A DNA stretch of 21,065 bases from an uncultured Alphaproteobacteria bacterium (GCA_913042065.1 CAJWKB010000011.1:1-21065), one strand, 5' to 3'; counted from the stretch's first letter, positions 7,669 to 14,999 are shown. The notes: a model not told the origin generated them from the letters alone. Numbers and translations are program-made.

Positions 7669-7989
7669 ATGTACGCGAAAATTTTTAATTTCAAATTTAA
7701 CGGTGTTGCCGAAGCCAAAGTGGCTGCTTCTTTCATCTCGGATGCTTTTGGCAAATTGATTGTTGCCAACAACATGCGCTCGCTAAATATATCGATTGGT
7801 AAGTGTGGCAGTCTGTCAATCCAAACAAAGTTCGAAACAGGCGACGATCTTAAATTGTTTGAGATCAAGGCCAATGAGGTGTTTATGGACCTTAAGCAAA
7901 CCTTTGTTTACAAGGAAGATACATACGCTGGAGTCTATATTTTTAATTATGAAGCAGAGGCCATTAAGGCGGAGGTCGTGGCCGGATAG
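7669..7989 (+). CDS. Small unknown protein, possibly ABM-like ferredoxin fold
   Basis: A 106-residue protein I do not recognise. The pattern (beta KIFNFKFNG, helix AEAKVAASFISDAFGKLI, beta SLNISIGKCGSLSIQTKF, helix DDLKLFEIKANEVFMDLK, beta YAGVYIFNYEAEAI) resembles an alpha+beta dimeric-barrel fold such as antibiotic biosynthesis monooxygenase or EthD proteins. This is inference from secondary-structure feel only. No signal peptide or membrane span is seen. It starts two bases after the GAF gene stop (TAG TC ATG), so the two are almost certainly co-transcribed and translationally coupled. A strong terminator follows 39 bases later. The low GC matches the GAF gene, suggesting the two travel as a unit. 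Confidence 0.75.
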   Translation: MYAKIFNFKFNGVAEAKVAASFISDAFGKLIVANNMRSLNISIGKCGSLSIQTKFETGDDLKLFEIKANEVFMDLKQTFVYKEDTYAGVYIFNYEAEAIKAEVVAG

Positions 7990-8027
7990 TCTCCATGGGG
8001 TCTTATTGCTGGATTGGTAAACTGAAG

Positions 8028-8055
8028 GGCAACATCAATCGGTGTTGCCTTTTTT
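8028..8055 (+). terminator. Rho-independent terminator of the GAF/small-protein unit
   Basis: GGCAACATC and GGTGTTGCC form a nine-base stem with one G-U pair around the tetraloop AATC, followed directly by six T residues. It closes the 6839-7989 unit and isolates it from pobA. Confidence 0.9.
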
Positions 8056-8105
8056 GGTGATCGGAAATTACGACTACGCCATCAGGTTTTATGAGGTAGG
8101 CTGCA

Positions 8106-9275
8106 GTGCGGACGCAAGTTGTGATTATTGGTGCTGGGCCGGCTGGGTTACTGCTGGGCCGGCTTCTTGATCTTTCCGGCATCGACAATGTGCTGCTCGA
8201 GCGCCAGACTCGTGAGCATGTTCTTGCTCGCATCCGCGCTGGTATTCTGGAACAGACAACGGTTGATCTCCTGAAGTTTGCCAAGGCGGGTGACAGATTG
8301 ACCATTGAAGGAATTCCACATTATGCCGTGCAGCTGGCCTTTGACTATAAATCTGTCGCTATAGATTTACCGTGCAATACTGGCGGCAAGGTGGTCACCG
8401 CCTATGGCCAGACCGAGGTTACCCGTGATTTATGTGATGTGCGCGAGGCTGCGGGTAGGCAGACGATCTATCAGGCAGATGCTGTGCAGTTGTTCGATTT
8501 CAACTCGGACAACCCTTATGTCACTTACCGCAAGGATGGAGTGGATCAACGTATCGATTGCGATTTGATCGCTGGTTGTGATGGCTATCATGGCGCAAGC
8601 CGTGCTGCGGTACCGGAAGCAGCAATCACTACCTATGAAAAGCTTTACCCTTTCGGTTGGCTCGGTGTTCTGGCAAATACGGCGCCTGTTGCCTCGGAGG
8701 TTGTGTATGCAAACGCCGAACGTGGCTTCGCGTTATGCTCGATGCGGTCGATGACACGGAGTCGCTATTACATCCAATGCTCTGCCGATGACCGAGTTGA
8801 GAACTGGAGTGATGAGGCGTTCTGGGACGAGCTGCGCATGCGCCTGCCGCCAGCGATGGCGGAAACATTGCAAACGGGACCATCACTTGAGAAAAGTATC
8901 GCGCCGCTGCGCAGTTTTGTTGCTGAACCGATGGTTTTTGGTCGACTGCTGCTAGCCGGTGATGCGGCGCATGTAGTGCCGCCTACTGGAGCCAAAGGGC
9001 TCAATCTTGCGGCTTCTGATATTTATTATTTGCATAAGGCAATGCAGTCCTTTTTTGCTGATGATGACATCGCAGCATTGCCTCATTATTCTAGGGTTGC
9101 TCTGGATAGGGTTTGGAAAAGTGAGCGGTTTTCCTGGTGGTTGACCAATCTGACGCACCGCTTCTCTGATGACAGGTTTGAACAGAAGATGAAAGAAGCC
9201 GAGCTTGCCTACGTTACGACCTCTGAAGTGGGACGGCAGATGGTTGCCGAAAATTATGTCGGCTTGCCATTATGA
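8106..9275 (+). CDS. pobA: 4-hydroxybenzoate 3-monooxygenase
   Basis: FAD-dependent hydroxylase that converts 4-hydroxybenzoate to protocatechuate with NADPH and O2, feeding the beta-ketoadipate pathway. The 389 residues align end to end with Pseudomonas PobA. The FAD fingerprint VVIIGAGPAGLLLG is at 5-18, RIRAG with Arg44 at 42-46, and the substrate-site residues Tyr201, Ser212, Arg214 and Tyr222 are at the same numbers. LLAGDAAHVVPPTGAKGLN contains Pro293, and the C-terminal ENYVGLP carries the second active-site Tyr (384). The start is GTG with GAGG upstream. The protein begins where the family does, so the GTG is sound. No pobR or pca ring-cleavage gene lies beside it. It converges on dinB with six bases between stops, and its promoter must fit in the 50 bases after the preceding terminator. 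Confidence 0.96.
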   Translation: MRTQVVIIGAGPAGLLLGRLLDLSGIDNVLLERQTREHVLARIRAGILEQTTVDLLKFAKAGDRLTIEGIPHYAVQLAFDYKSVAIDLPCNTGGKVVTAYGQTEVTRDLCDVREAAGRQTIYQADAVQLFDFNSDNPYVTYRKDGVDQRIDCDLIAGCDGYHGASRAAVPEAAITTYEKLYPFGWLGVLANTAPVASEVVYANAERGFALCSMRSMTRSRYYIQCSADDRVENWSDEAFWDELRMRLPPAMAETLQTGPSLEKSIAPLRSFVAEPMVFGRLLLAGDAAHVVPPTGAKGLNLAASDIYYLHKAMQSFFADDDIAALPHYSRVALDRVWKSERFSWWLTNLTHRFSDDRFEQKMKEAELAYVTTSEVGRQMVAENYVGLPL

Positions 9276-9281
9276 ATTCTT

Positions 9282-10607
9282 TCACTTGGCTTCGTGTCCT
9301 TTTCCACGCCCTAATTTCTGGTTTCGCTGAAACATTCGGCCTGTTTGTAGGGCATTTTCACCTAGCTTCTGCTGCACCTGATCCATCGCCGCCTCTAGTT
9401 TGTTCTGCCTGTCGTTGAAACCACCCTCAATATCCAGAAGGGATGGTGCTTCCGGCACGCCCAGCTGGTCCACGCCAAAACCGATCAGCCGGAATGACCG
9501 CCTGGGTTTGACCTCGGCAAGTAGTAGTTTGCGCGCTGCAGAAAACAGCAGGTGCGCCTTGTCAGTTCTGCTCTGCAGGCTCTGGCTGCGCGTCAAGATT
9601 TGGTGATCCGGACGCTTCAGCTTAAGTGTGATCCGCCCGCCGGCAATTTCCGCATTTTTCAGGCGCGCAGAGACCTTCAGGCAGAGCACTTCGAGCTCAG
9701 CTTCGAGCTCGGAAAATGTACCAAGATCGGCATGAAAAGTGGTTTCGCTGGAAATGCTCTTGGCAATCCTTTCGGTTGTTACCGGACGGGTGTCTATCCC
9801 GGTGGCGAGATTTTGAATCTGCTTTGCCTGCTTGCCAAGAATAGCGGTGAGCTGTCTGATGTCGGCCTCAACAAGATCACCGCAGGTGCCGTATCCGGCC
9901 GCATTCAGCCGGCCTGCGGCTGACTTGCCCAGACCGAACAGTACGGATACGGGTTGCGGCGCGAGCCAGCTTTTGGCTTCGAGCTGGCCAACGGCAAAAA
10001 AACCGTCGGGCTTGTCCCTGTCCGACGCCATTTTCGCCAGCGATTTGGTTGGCGCAAGCCCGATGGAAACGGTAATGCCGATCTCTTCGCGAATCTGTGT
10101 CTGCATGCGAACCAGAGCCACCGCCGGGCTGCACCCATGCAGCGCCTCGGTCCCAGCGAGGTCGAGAAAGGCCTCGTCAATTGAGATAGGTTGGACGAGC
10201 GGTGTCAATTCCAGCATTTTCTGTCGAATCTGCCGGCTGATTTTCACGTAATGCGCCATCCGTGGTCTGATCACGATGGCGTCAGGACACCGTCTCAGCG
10301 CAGTCCAGGTCGGCATTGCCGAGCGCACGCCATATTGGCGCGCACGGTAACAGGCAGCGGCAACAACACCGCGTTCCCGCCCGCCAACAATCACCGGCCT
10401 GTCAGCCAGCTGCGGATTGTCGCGTTTTTCCACCGAGGCATAAAAGGCGTCACAATCGACATGGGCAATGCACAGGTCAAACAGCTCTGCATGCCACCGC
10501 ACATCCTCACCATGGCAATGTGGACATGATGTGGGCGGGTCCTCGCCGCCGACAAAGCCGTTGCTGCCACAGCGCCTGCACAGCATTGGATAGGATGAGA
10601 CCGGCAT
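9282..10607 (-). CDS. dinB: DNA polymerase IV (Y-family) with N-terminal Cys4 motif
   Basis: Translesion DNA polymerase. Catalytic acids are visible: Asp51 and Asp53 in HVDCDAFYASVEKRD, and Asp144-Glu145 in ISIDEAFLDL. The palm segment GVVAAACYRARQYGVRSAMP and the finger/thumb motifs SIGLAPTKSLAKMASD and LFGLGKSAAGRL follow, with the little-finger domain in the last 110 residues. At 441 residues it is longer than E. coli DinB because of an extra N-terminal 40 residues with C10-x2-C13 and C28-x2-C31, probably a zinc ribbon; this extension is common in alphaproteobacterial DinB. The ATG at 10607 has a perfect AAGGAGG eight bases upstream (10616-10622), so the extension is translated. It is not clearly in an operon; no LexA box could be pointed out with confidence. 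Confidence 0.94.
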   Translation of the reverse strand: MPVSSYPMLCRRCGSNGFVGGEDPPTSCPHCHGEDVRWHAELFDLCIAHVDCDAFYASVEKRDNPQLADRPVIVGGRERGVVAAACYRARQYGVRSAMPTWTALRRCPDAIVIRPRMAHYVKISRQIRQKMLELTPLVQPISIDEAFLDLAGTEALHGCSPAVALVRMQTQIREEIGITVSIGLAPTKSLAKMASDRDKPDGFFAVGQLEAKSWLAPQPVSVLFGLGKSAAGRLNAAGYGTCGDLVEADIRQLTAILGKQAKQIQNLATGIDTRPVTTERIAKSISSETTFHADLGTFSELEAELEVLCLKVSARLKNAEIAGGRITLKLKRPDHQILTRSQSLQSRTDKAHLLFSAARKLLLAEVKPRRSFRLIGFGVDQLGVPEAPSLLDIEGGFNDRQNKLEAAMDQVQQKLGENALQTGRMFQRNQKLGRGKGHEAK

Positions 10608-10718
10608 GCCATGCGCCTCCTTGCGCGCCTGAAAGTCTATGGTGCCATCAGCAAACAGACAAGACCGGATGGTGGTGGGCGGACAGGTGAGGCTGGTATA
10701 GCAGGGGCAGACGGGTGA

Positions 10719-11504
10719 TCAGACCCCGGCCATGAAGCTGGCCGCCTCGCGCACCCGCGCTGCATTGTCGCTGGCAATGCTGCCATCTGCCATATAGACC
10801 GAATTTTCAAAGCCGACGCGCACCTTGCCGCCCGCGGCGATCGCTGCCTTCAGACACGCGGCCTCTTCGGTTGCAAAGGCGCAGATGGCCCAGTCGCTGT
10901 CGATGCCGGCCTGTTTCAATTCTGCCAGAAAGGGAGGCAATAACCCGGGGTAGCTGATCCGCCCGGTGTAGTGGCCGATGACAAACAGACACCAGATGCC
11001 CTGTCTTTCGAGTTCTGTCACATCCAGCAATTTTGCCAGCAAAGCAACATCCTCTGGGCCGTAGCATATATGTTGAAGCTGGATTCCGGCTTCCAATGTC
11101 CAGTTGTAGAACGCAATATCTTCTGGCTTTGGCACGCCATTCGGGATCATTTCCCGAACGCCAACGGATGCTCCCTGCGGGACCACCGCCCGGACAATGT
11201 CGCGCATGTCACCTGGACGATATTTGCCGACAGTTTCCGTCGTCATCTGCAGATGCATGTCTGGCACGGCGCGCTGCAGTTCGGCAATCGCTTCATGATA
11301 CAGCCCCGCATCAAGAATGTGACCACCATCAGTGTCACGGACATGATAATGGATAGCGCCGGCTCCGGCATCGGCGCAGTCACGCGCAACAGCGGCGATC
11401 TCGCCGGCATCAAGCGGCACCTGTGGGTGGTCGGCCTTTACTTTGCGGGCGCCATTGGGGGCAACCATGATCGGTGGTAGGGTTAATGATGGGGTGCTGG
11501 GCAT
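10719..11504 (-). CDS. Beta-keto acid cleavage enzyme family (BKACE, DUF849)
   Basis: Members of this Zn-dependent TIM-barrel family condense a beta-keto acid with acetyl-CoA and split it into a CoA thioester and acetoacetate. The founding member is Kce of lysine fermentation; others act on 3-dehydrocarnitine or beta-ketoadipate. Over 261 residues, PIMVAPNGARK (11-21) opens the barrel. The Zn ligands His52 and His54 are in IHYHVRD, TTET is at 88-91, and the third ligand Glu233 is in VGFENSVYM. The ATG lies nine bases after the stop of the GcvT/DmdA-like gene, so the two form one transcript. No specificity residue could be judged, so the keto acid is unknown. It is slightly shorter than the usual 275-310 residues. 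Confidence 0.85.
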   Translation of the reverse strand: MPSTPSLTLPPIMVAPNGARKVKADHPQVPLDAGEIAAVARDCADAGAGAIHYHVRDTDGGHILDAGLYHEAIAELQRAVPDMHLQMTTETVGKYRPGDMRDIVRAVVPQGASVGVREMIPNGVPKPEDIAFYNWTLEAGIQLQHICYGPEDVALLAKLLDVTELERQGIWCLFVIGHYTGRISYPGLLPPFLAELKQAGIDSDWAICAFATEEAACLKAAIAAGGKVRVGFENSVYMADGSIASDNAARVREAASFMAGV

Positions 11505-11513
11505 GATTTTGAT

Positions 11514-12692
11514 CTACCCGGCGGCAATGGATTTTTTGGGGTCATAGAACGGGATCGGAACAATGGTCGCCCGGTGCTGTTGTTCCTGACCGGACATAAT
11601 AACTTCAACCTCCTGGCCGATGTCGCTCATTCCGGTCTCGATCATGCAGAGCGCGATGTTCTTTTTGAGACGTGGTGAATGGATTGCCGATGTCACCTTG
11701 CCGACCTGCCGTCCATTGACGGACAATGGCCAAAATTCATTGTTTGGCGATGTCAGCGGCTCTCCCTCAATCACAATGCCGATCTGGATGCGGCCAATGC
11801 CCTCGGCCTTGATCTGGCGCAGCGCGGCCTTGGCAACGAAATCCGCGTCCATCTCGAGATCGACGAGCCGGTCAAGGCGCAGTTCGAACGGATTTGTCTC
11901 GATATCCATGTCGGCGTGATAGGACAGCATACCACCCTCGATCCTGCGGATTGATGAGGTGTGGCCTGGGCGCAGATCATAATCGGCCCCGGCTGTCATG
12001 ATGATTTCCCACAGTTCCGTGCCGCGTGATCCGTCGCGCAAAAAGATCTCATAGCCAAGTTCGCTGGACCAGCCCGTGCGTGACACCACGAGGGGGATGC
12101 CATCCAACTCAGTTTCGGCAAACCAGTAATATTTCAATTCAGCGATGGCATCACCGAATACCCGGCGGATGATTTCACGTGAATTCGGCCCCTGAAGCTG
12201 CAGGGGCGAGACATCAGGTTCACGGATTTTCACATCCATTCCGGCATTGGCGGCAAGCCCCCTTGCCCAGAGCAGGACGTCGCTGTCACCGATGGAAATC
12301 CAGAAATGATCGTCAGCCAGTTTCAGCAAAACCGGATCATTGATGATGCCGCCATGCTGATCGGTGATCAGGATATATTTGGCCTGACCAACGGCCATGT
12401 TCGTCAGATTGCGCGGCGTCATATATTGAACGAAACGCGCAGCATCAGGGCCGGTGACTTCAACCTGCCGCTCAACCGCGACATCGCACAGGATGGCGGT
12501 CCTTGTCAGGTTCCAGAAATTTTCCACCGGGTCGCCAAAATCGCGCGGGATATACATGTGGTTATAAACTGAATAGCCCGCAGCGCCCCATTTCTCAGTT
12601 GCCGCGAAGAAGGGTGACCGGCGGATCTGGGTGCCGAATCCTGCGGATGCGATCTTGGAAGTCGGCTTTGGTGAGGCTGGTACTGAGTTCAT
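11514..12692 (-). CDS. GcvT-family aminomethyltransferase, DmdA-like
   Basis: Tetrahydrofolate-dependent methyl or aminomethyl transferase, 392 residues. The opening RRSPFF...GYSVYNHMYIP, the central VAVERQVEVTGPDAARFVQ, INDPVLLKL, SIGDSDVLLWARGL, LQLQGPNSRE and VSRTGWSSELGYEIFL, and the C-terminal VTSAIHSPRLKKNIAL follow the DmdA (dimethylsulfoniopropionate demethylase) branch more closely than true glycine cleavage T protein. Authentic DmdA usually reads GWSKQGGYE where this protein has GWSSELGYE, so a different methylated substrate is likely. It is first in a two-gene transcript with the BKACE gene. No gcvH or gcvP is nearby, which argues against glycine cleavage. No clear Shine-Dalgarno precedes the ATG at 12692, so the first 20 residues are uncertain. 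Confidence 0.8.
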   Translation of the reverse strand: MNSVPASPKPTSKIASAGFGTQIRRSPFFAATEKWGAAGYSVYNHMYIPRDFGDPVENFWNLTRTAILCDVAVERQVEVTGPDAARFVQYMTPRNLTNMAVGQAKYILITDQHGGIINDPVLLKLADDHFWISIGDSDVLLWARGLAANAGMDVKIREPDVSPLQLQGPNSREIIRRVFGDAIAELKYYWFAETELDGIPLVVSRTGWSSELGYEIFLRDGSRGTELWEIIMTAGADYDLRPGHTSSIRRIEGGMLSYHADMDIETNPFELRLDRLVDLEMDADFVAKAALRQIKAEGIGRIQIGIVIEGEPLTSPNNEFWPLSVNGRQVGKVTSAIHSPRLKKNIALCMIETGMSDIGQEVEVIMSGQEQQHRATIVPIPFYDPKKSIAAG

Positions 12693-12728
12693 CCGATTAA
12701 ACTTTCACTGGGGTAAGTCGCTGTCCGG

Positions 12729-12749
12729 CAGTCTGCGGGACCGCAACTG
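12729..12749. repeat. Hairpin or operator upstream of the DmdA-like gene
   Basis: CAGT-C-TGCGG and CCGCA-ACTG form nine pairs with one bulged C around a two-base centre GA. It is centred about 47 bases upstream of the ATG at 12692. With such a short centre it is better read as a protein-binding dyad than as an RNA hairpin. Confidence 0.35.
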
Positions 12750-13062
12750 AGTTATTCATATAGGTACGAATGTTTCAATCGACCAACCTGTCACAGTTCT
12801 CGAAAGAAAATGTTTCAAAGCTGCCACATCATGGCGGATTTGGTCTTTTGGCTCGTCCGCTTTGCGGCACCGATGTATGAATGCGCCATGTTTCCGTGCG
12901 GAATGCCGGAACATCACGGTGCCAAAACCAGAAAATCTGTCGACATTCACTTTTTGTTCCTGACTTTTATGGAGAGTTGGTTTTAATGTCCCGGTCCTTT
13001 CGGAACTGACAAAGGACATTTTAATGACCACCTCTTACCTACAAATTCCAACCGATCTTAAC

Positions 13063-13084
13063 GCCCCGCCAGCTGGCTCGGGGC
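13063..13084 (+). terminator. G+C-rich hairpin, possible terminator or attenuator
   Basis: GCCCCG and CGGGGC form a perfect six-base stem around CCAGCTGGCT, itself nearly palindromic, followed by TCTTT. It lies about 175 bases upstream of the 13259 gene. The T tract is weak, so it could be an attenuator-like hairpin in a long leader or the end of an unseen short transcript. Confidence 0.3.
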
Positions 13085-13200
13085 TCTTTGACACGCCTGT
13101 CCCAGCCATGATCGCCTTATGTCTGGGGCCTGATCTAACTGTGACAATCGGGATTGGGAGTTGATCCGCTCGATCCGTGATGATTACATGATCAGGGCCT

Positions 13201-13224
13201 GCCCATGGCATTATGGCCACGGGC
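13201..13224 (+). repeat. Leader hairpin before the enoyl-CoA hydratase-fold gene
   Basis: GCCC-A-TGGC and GCCA-C-GGGC pair as two four-base stems with one A/C mismatch around ATTATG. It ends about 35 bases before the ATG at 13259, inside the probable leader. Confidence 0.3.
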
Positions 13225-13258
13225 ATCCGGCCTGATCTGAAAATTGAAGGAGCAATTG

Positions 13259-14086
13259 ATGGCCCATGGTGATATGCAGCAACCGCAGTTGATTGAGGAG
13301 GTTTGTGACAGTGACGGTGTCCTGCGCCTGACGCTGAATGATCCGGCAACGCGCAACTCCCTTTCGGAGGCGATGCTGGCCGCGCTTGCCGGCACATTGG
13401 CGGCGGCACGCGACAATCCCGCGGTTCGGGTGATTGTTCTGGCCGCCAACGGCCCGGTATTCTGTGCCGGCCATAATCTGAAGGAGATGACGGCCGCTCG
13501 CACTGCTCCGGACAATGCTGCCGACAGGGGCCGAGCCTATTTCAGCCGCGTTCTGAAAAGCTGTTCGGCTGTCATGCAGTCAATCCCCGCGCATCCAAAG
13601 CCGGTGATCGCCGAGGTGGCGGGAACAGCGACCGCTGCCGGCTGTCAGTTGGTGGCAAGCTGCGATCTTGCGATTGCCGCCGACACGGCACAATTTGCAA
13701 CGCCGGGTGTCAATATCGGTCTGTTCTGTTCAACGCCGATGGTGGCGCTGTCGCGCAATGTTGCCGCCAAACACGCGATGGAGATGCTGTTGACGGGCGA
13801 TATGTGTCCGGCTCCCAAAGCGGTCGAGATCGGCTTGCTCAACCGCTGTGTGGCGCTTCCGGACCTCACTGGCGAGGTGATGGAACTTGCCCGCAGGATT
13901 GCCACGAAATCAACGGTAACCCTCGCCTATGGCAAGCCGACCTTTTATCGCCAGGCGGAAATGACCCTACCCGAAGCGTACGATTTCGCCACTGAAATCA
14001 TGGTCAACAACATGCTGGCCAATGATGCCGAGGAGGGCATCAATGCATTCATCGAGAAACGTCCAGCCATATGGAAGGACAGCTAG
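13259..14086 (+). CDS. Enoyl-CoA hydratase/isomerase-fold protein, ECHDC3-like
   Basis: A crotonase-fold protein of 275 residues. FCAGHNLKEM (68-77) and GTATAAGCQ (122-130) supply the two halves of the oxyanion hole that holds the acyl-CoA thioester. The two glutamates used for hydration in classical enoyl-CoA hydratase (Glu144 and Glu164 of the rat enzyme) are replaced here by Gln130 and Gly150, as in the poorly understood ECHDC3-type branch. Simple hydratase activity is therefore doubtful; isomerase, thioesterase or another role is possible. The ATG at 13259 is chosen over an upstream TTG because AAGGAG lies seven bases before it. It stands alone behind a long leader and converges on the LysR gene with seven bases between stops, so co-regulation with the 15-20 kb operon is possible but not shown. 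Confidence 0.85.
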   Translation: MAHGDMQQPQLIEEVCDSDGVLRLTLNDPATRNSLSEAMLAALAGTLAAARDNPAVRVIVLAANGPVFCAGHNLKEMTAARTAPDNAADRGRAYFSRVLKSCSAVMQSIPAHPKPVIAEVAGTATAAGCQLVASCDLAIAADTAQFATPGVNIGLFCSTPMVALSRNVAAKHAMEMLLTGDMCPAPKAVEIGLLNRCVALPDLTGEVMELARRIATKSTVTLAYGKPTFYRQAEMTLPEAYDFATEIMVNNMLANDAEEGINAFIEKRPAIWKDS

Positions 14087-14093
14087 GCAGCCG

Positions 14094-14930
14094 TTATTCA
14101 AGACCATTCAGAAACGTCGTGATATCATCGGCGTAGGCGTTTGTGCTGTCGCGGACGACCATGAAACAGGGCCGCTGGAAATCGGGTACGCCGTCAAGGG
14201 CAAACAGGCTCCTTCTGTCAATTTCCGGTGCAACGAGGCGGTGCGGCAGATAGGCTGATCCTCTATGCTGGCGCAGATGGGCAAGCGCCCAGCTGGCATT
14301 GTTGAAGCTGATCTTCGCGGTGTCGGCATCTGCATAGGCGGCGGTATGCTCGCGTTCAAAATCCGGACCGGCCTCGACATAGATGTAACCGGGATCATGC
14401 CGGGTCGGGCGGTTGGGCTCGGTGCCGACTAGACACAGCCGGTCAGCGCTGAGGGTGTGGAGCATCTGGCCAGCCTGCCCCGGCGGAGGGGCAAAGGTGA
14501 AGGCAACATCAACAAGCCCGTTGGCCAGCCATTGGGTGATGCGGCCGTCATCGCCCTGCCAGACGGACAGGGCAATCGAGGGGCGGGTCCGGCGCAATGA
14601 CTCGAAGAAAAGGGTTCCATACCCCGCCCATAAATCTGCATGTACGCCGATATTGCAGATGGCGTCGATTCCAGGTGGCAGCGACGTTTCCTGTTTTGCC
14701 TGGAGCCAGAGTTGAGTCATTGCCTCGGCATAGCGCCGGAGCTTGATTCCAGCGGCGGTGAGGGTCGCGCCATTTTTCTGCCGCAGGACGAGTGTCTGGC
14801 CAAGCTCGGCCTCAAGGGTCTGCAGGCGTGATGTCACGGTTGACTGGGTCACATTCATCGCGGTTGACGCCCGCACAAGAGACCCGGTTTTGACGATCGC
14901 AAGGAAGGTCTGCAGGGCAACCAGATTCAT
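14094..14930 (-). CDS. LysR-family transcriptional regulator
   Basis: A 278-residue regulator. The N-terminal winged helix-turn-helix is clear (LVALQTFLAIVKTGSLVRAS, then VTQSTVTSRLQTLEAELG at about 28-45, then LVLRQKNGATLTAAG), followed by a periplasmic-binding-protein-like effector domain from about 88 (ICNIGVHADLWAGYG...). It is divergent from the aldehyde dehydrogenase operon across about 118 bases that contain two palindromes, the classic LysR arrangement. It probably activates that operon in response to the substrate or an intermediate and represses itself. The ATG at 14930 is preferred to a GTG at 14936, since AGGA is nine bases upstream. Confidence 0.93.
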   Translation of the reverse strand: MNLVALQTFLAIVKTGSLVRASTAMNVTQSTVTSRLQTLEAELGQTLVLRQKNGATLTAAGIKLRRYAEAMTQLWLQAKQETSLPPGIDAICNIGVHADLWAGYGTLFFESLRRTRPSIALSVWQGDDGRITQWLANGLVDVAFTFAPPPGQAGQMLHTLSADRLCLVGTEPNRPTRHDPGYIYVEAGPDFEREHTAAYADADTAKISFNNASWALAHLRQHRGSAYLPHRLVAPEIDRRSLFALDGVPDFQRPCFMVVRDSTNAYADDITTFLNGLE

Positions 14931-14954
14931 CCACACTCATCCTTTCGCCAAAGT

Positions 14955-14966
14955 AAATTCGAATTT
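14955..14966. promoter_or_regulatory. Perfect 12-base palindrome, candidate LysR operator
   Basis: AAATTCGAATTT is a perfect dyad 25 bases upstream of the LysR start and about 85 bases upstream of the aldehyde dehydrogenase start. That is the position expected for a LysR recognition or autoregulation site. It is not a textbook T-N11-A box. Confidence 0.4.
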
Positions 14967-14983
14967 CCAGAATATTATATGAA

Positions 14984-14999
14984 GAAAATTTTGATTTTC
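14984..14999. promoter_or_regulatory. Inverted repeat GAAAAT-N4-ATTTTC, candidate operator
   Basis: Two perfect six-base arms surround TTTG, about 50 bases upstream of the aldehyde dehydrogenase ATG at 15049. Together with the palindrome at 14955 it could be the activation half of a two-site LysR control region, near the -35/-10 area of the operon promoter. Confidence 0.4.

Larger units (their letters stand above)
12693..13258. other. 566-base divergent regulatory region with hairpins
   Basis: This gap separates the divergent DmdA-like and enoyl-CoA hydratase-fold genes and should contain both promoters. It holds three hairpin-forming repeats (12729-12749, 13063-13084, 13201-13224), a ten-base direct repeat AATGTTTCAA (12769 and 12809), and two copies of GGCCTGATCT near 13123 and 13229. 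A 91-codon minus frame (12756-13031) and a short plus frame starting at 13024 resemble nothing known and are not called genes. Confidence 0.55.

Noticed and set aside
11514..12692. Naming the GcvT-family gene dmdA outright
   Set aside because: The overall pattern fits the DmdA branch, but the GWSSELGYE motif and the BKACE partner differ from authentic DMSP demethylase; substrate cannot be settled by eye.
12756..13031. 91-codon minus-strand frame in the divergent regulatory region
   Set aside because: No ribosome binding site of note, no recognisable fold, and it lies where promoters are expected.
13024..13164. Short plus-strand frame beginning MTTSYLQIPTDL
   Set aside because: It contains the G+C-rich hairpin, resembles nothing known and lacks a clear ribosome binding site.
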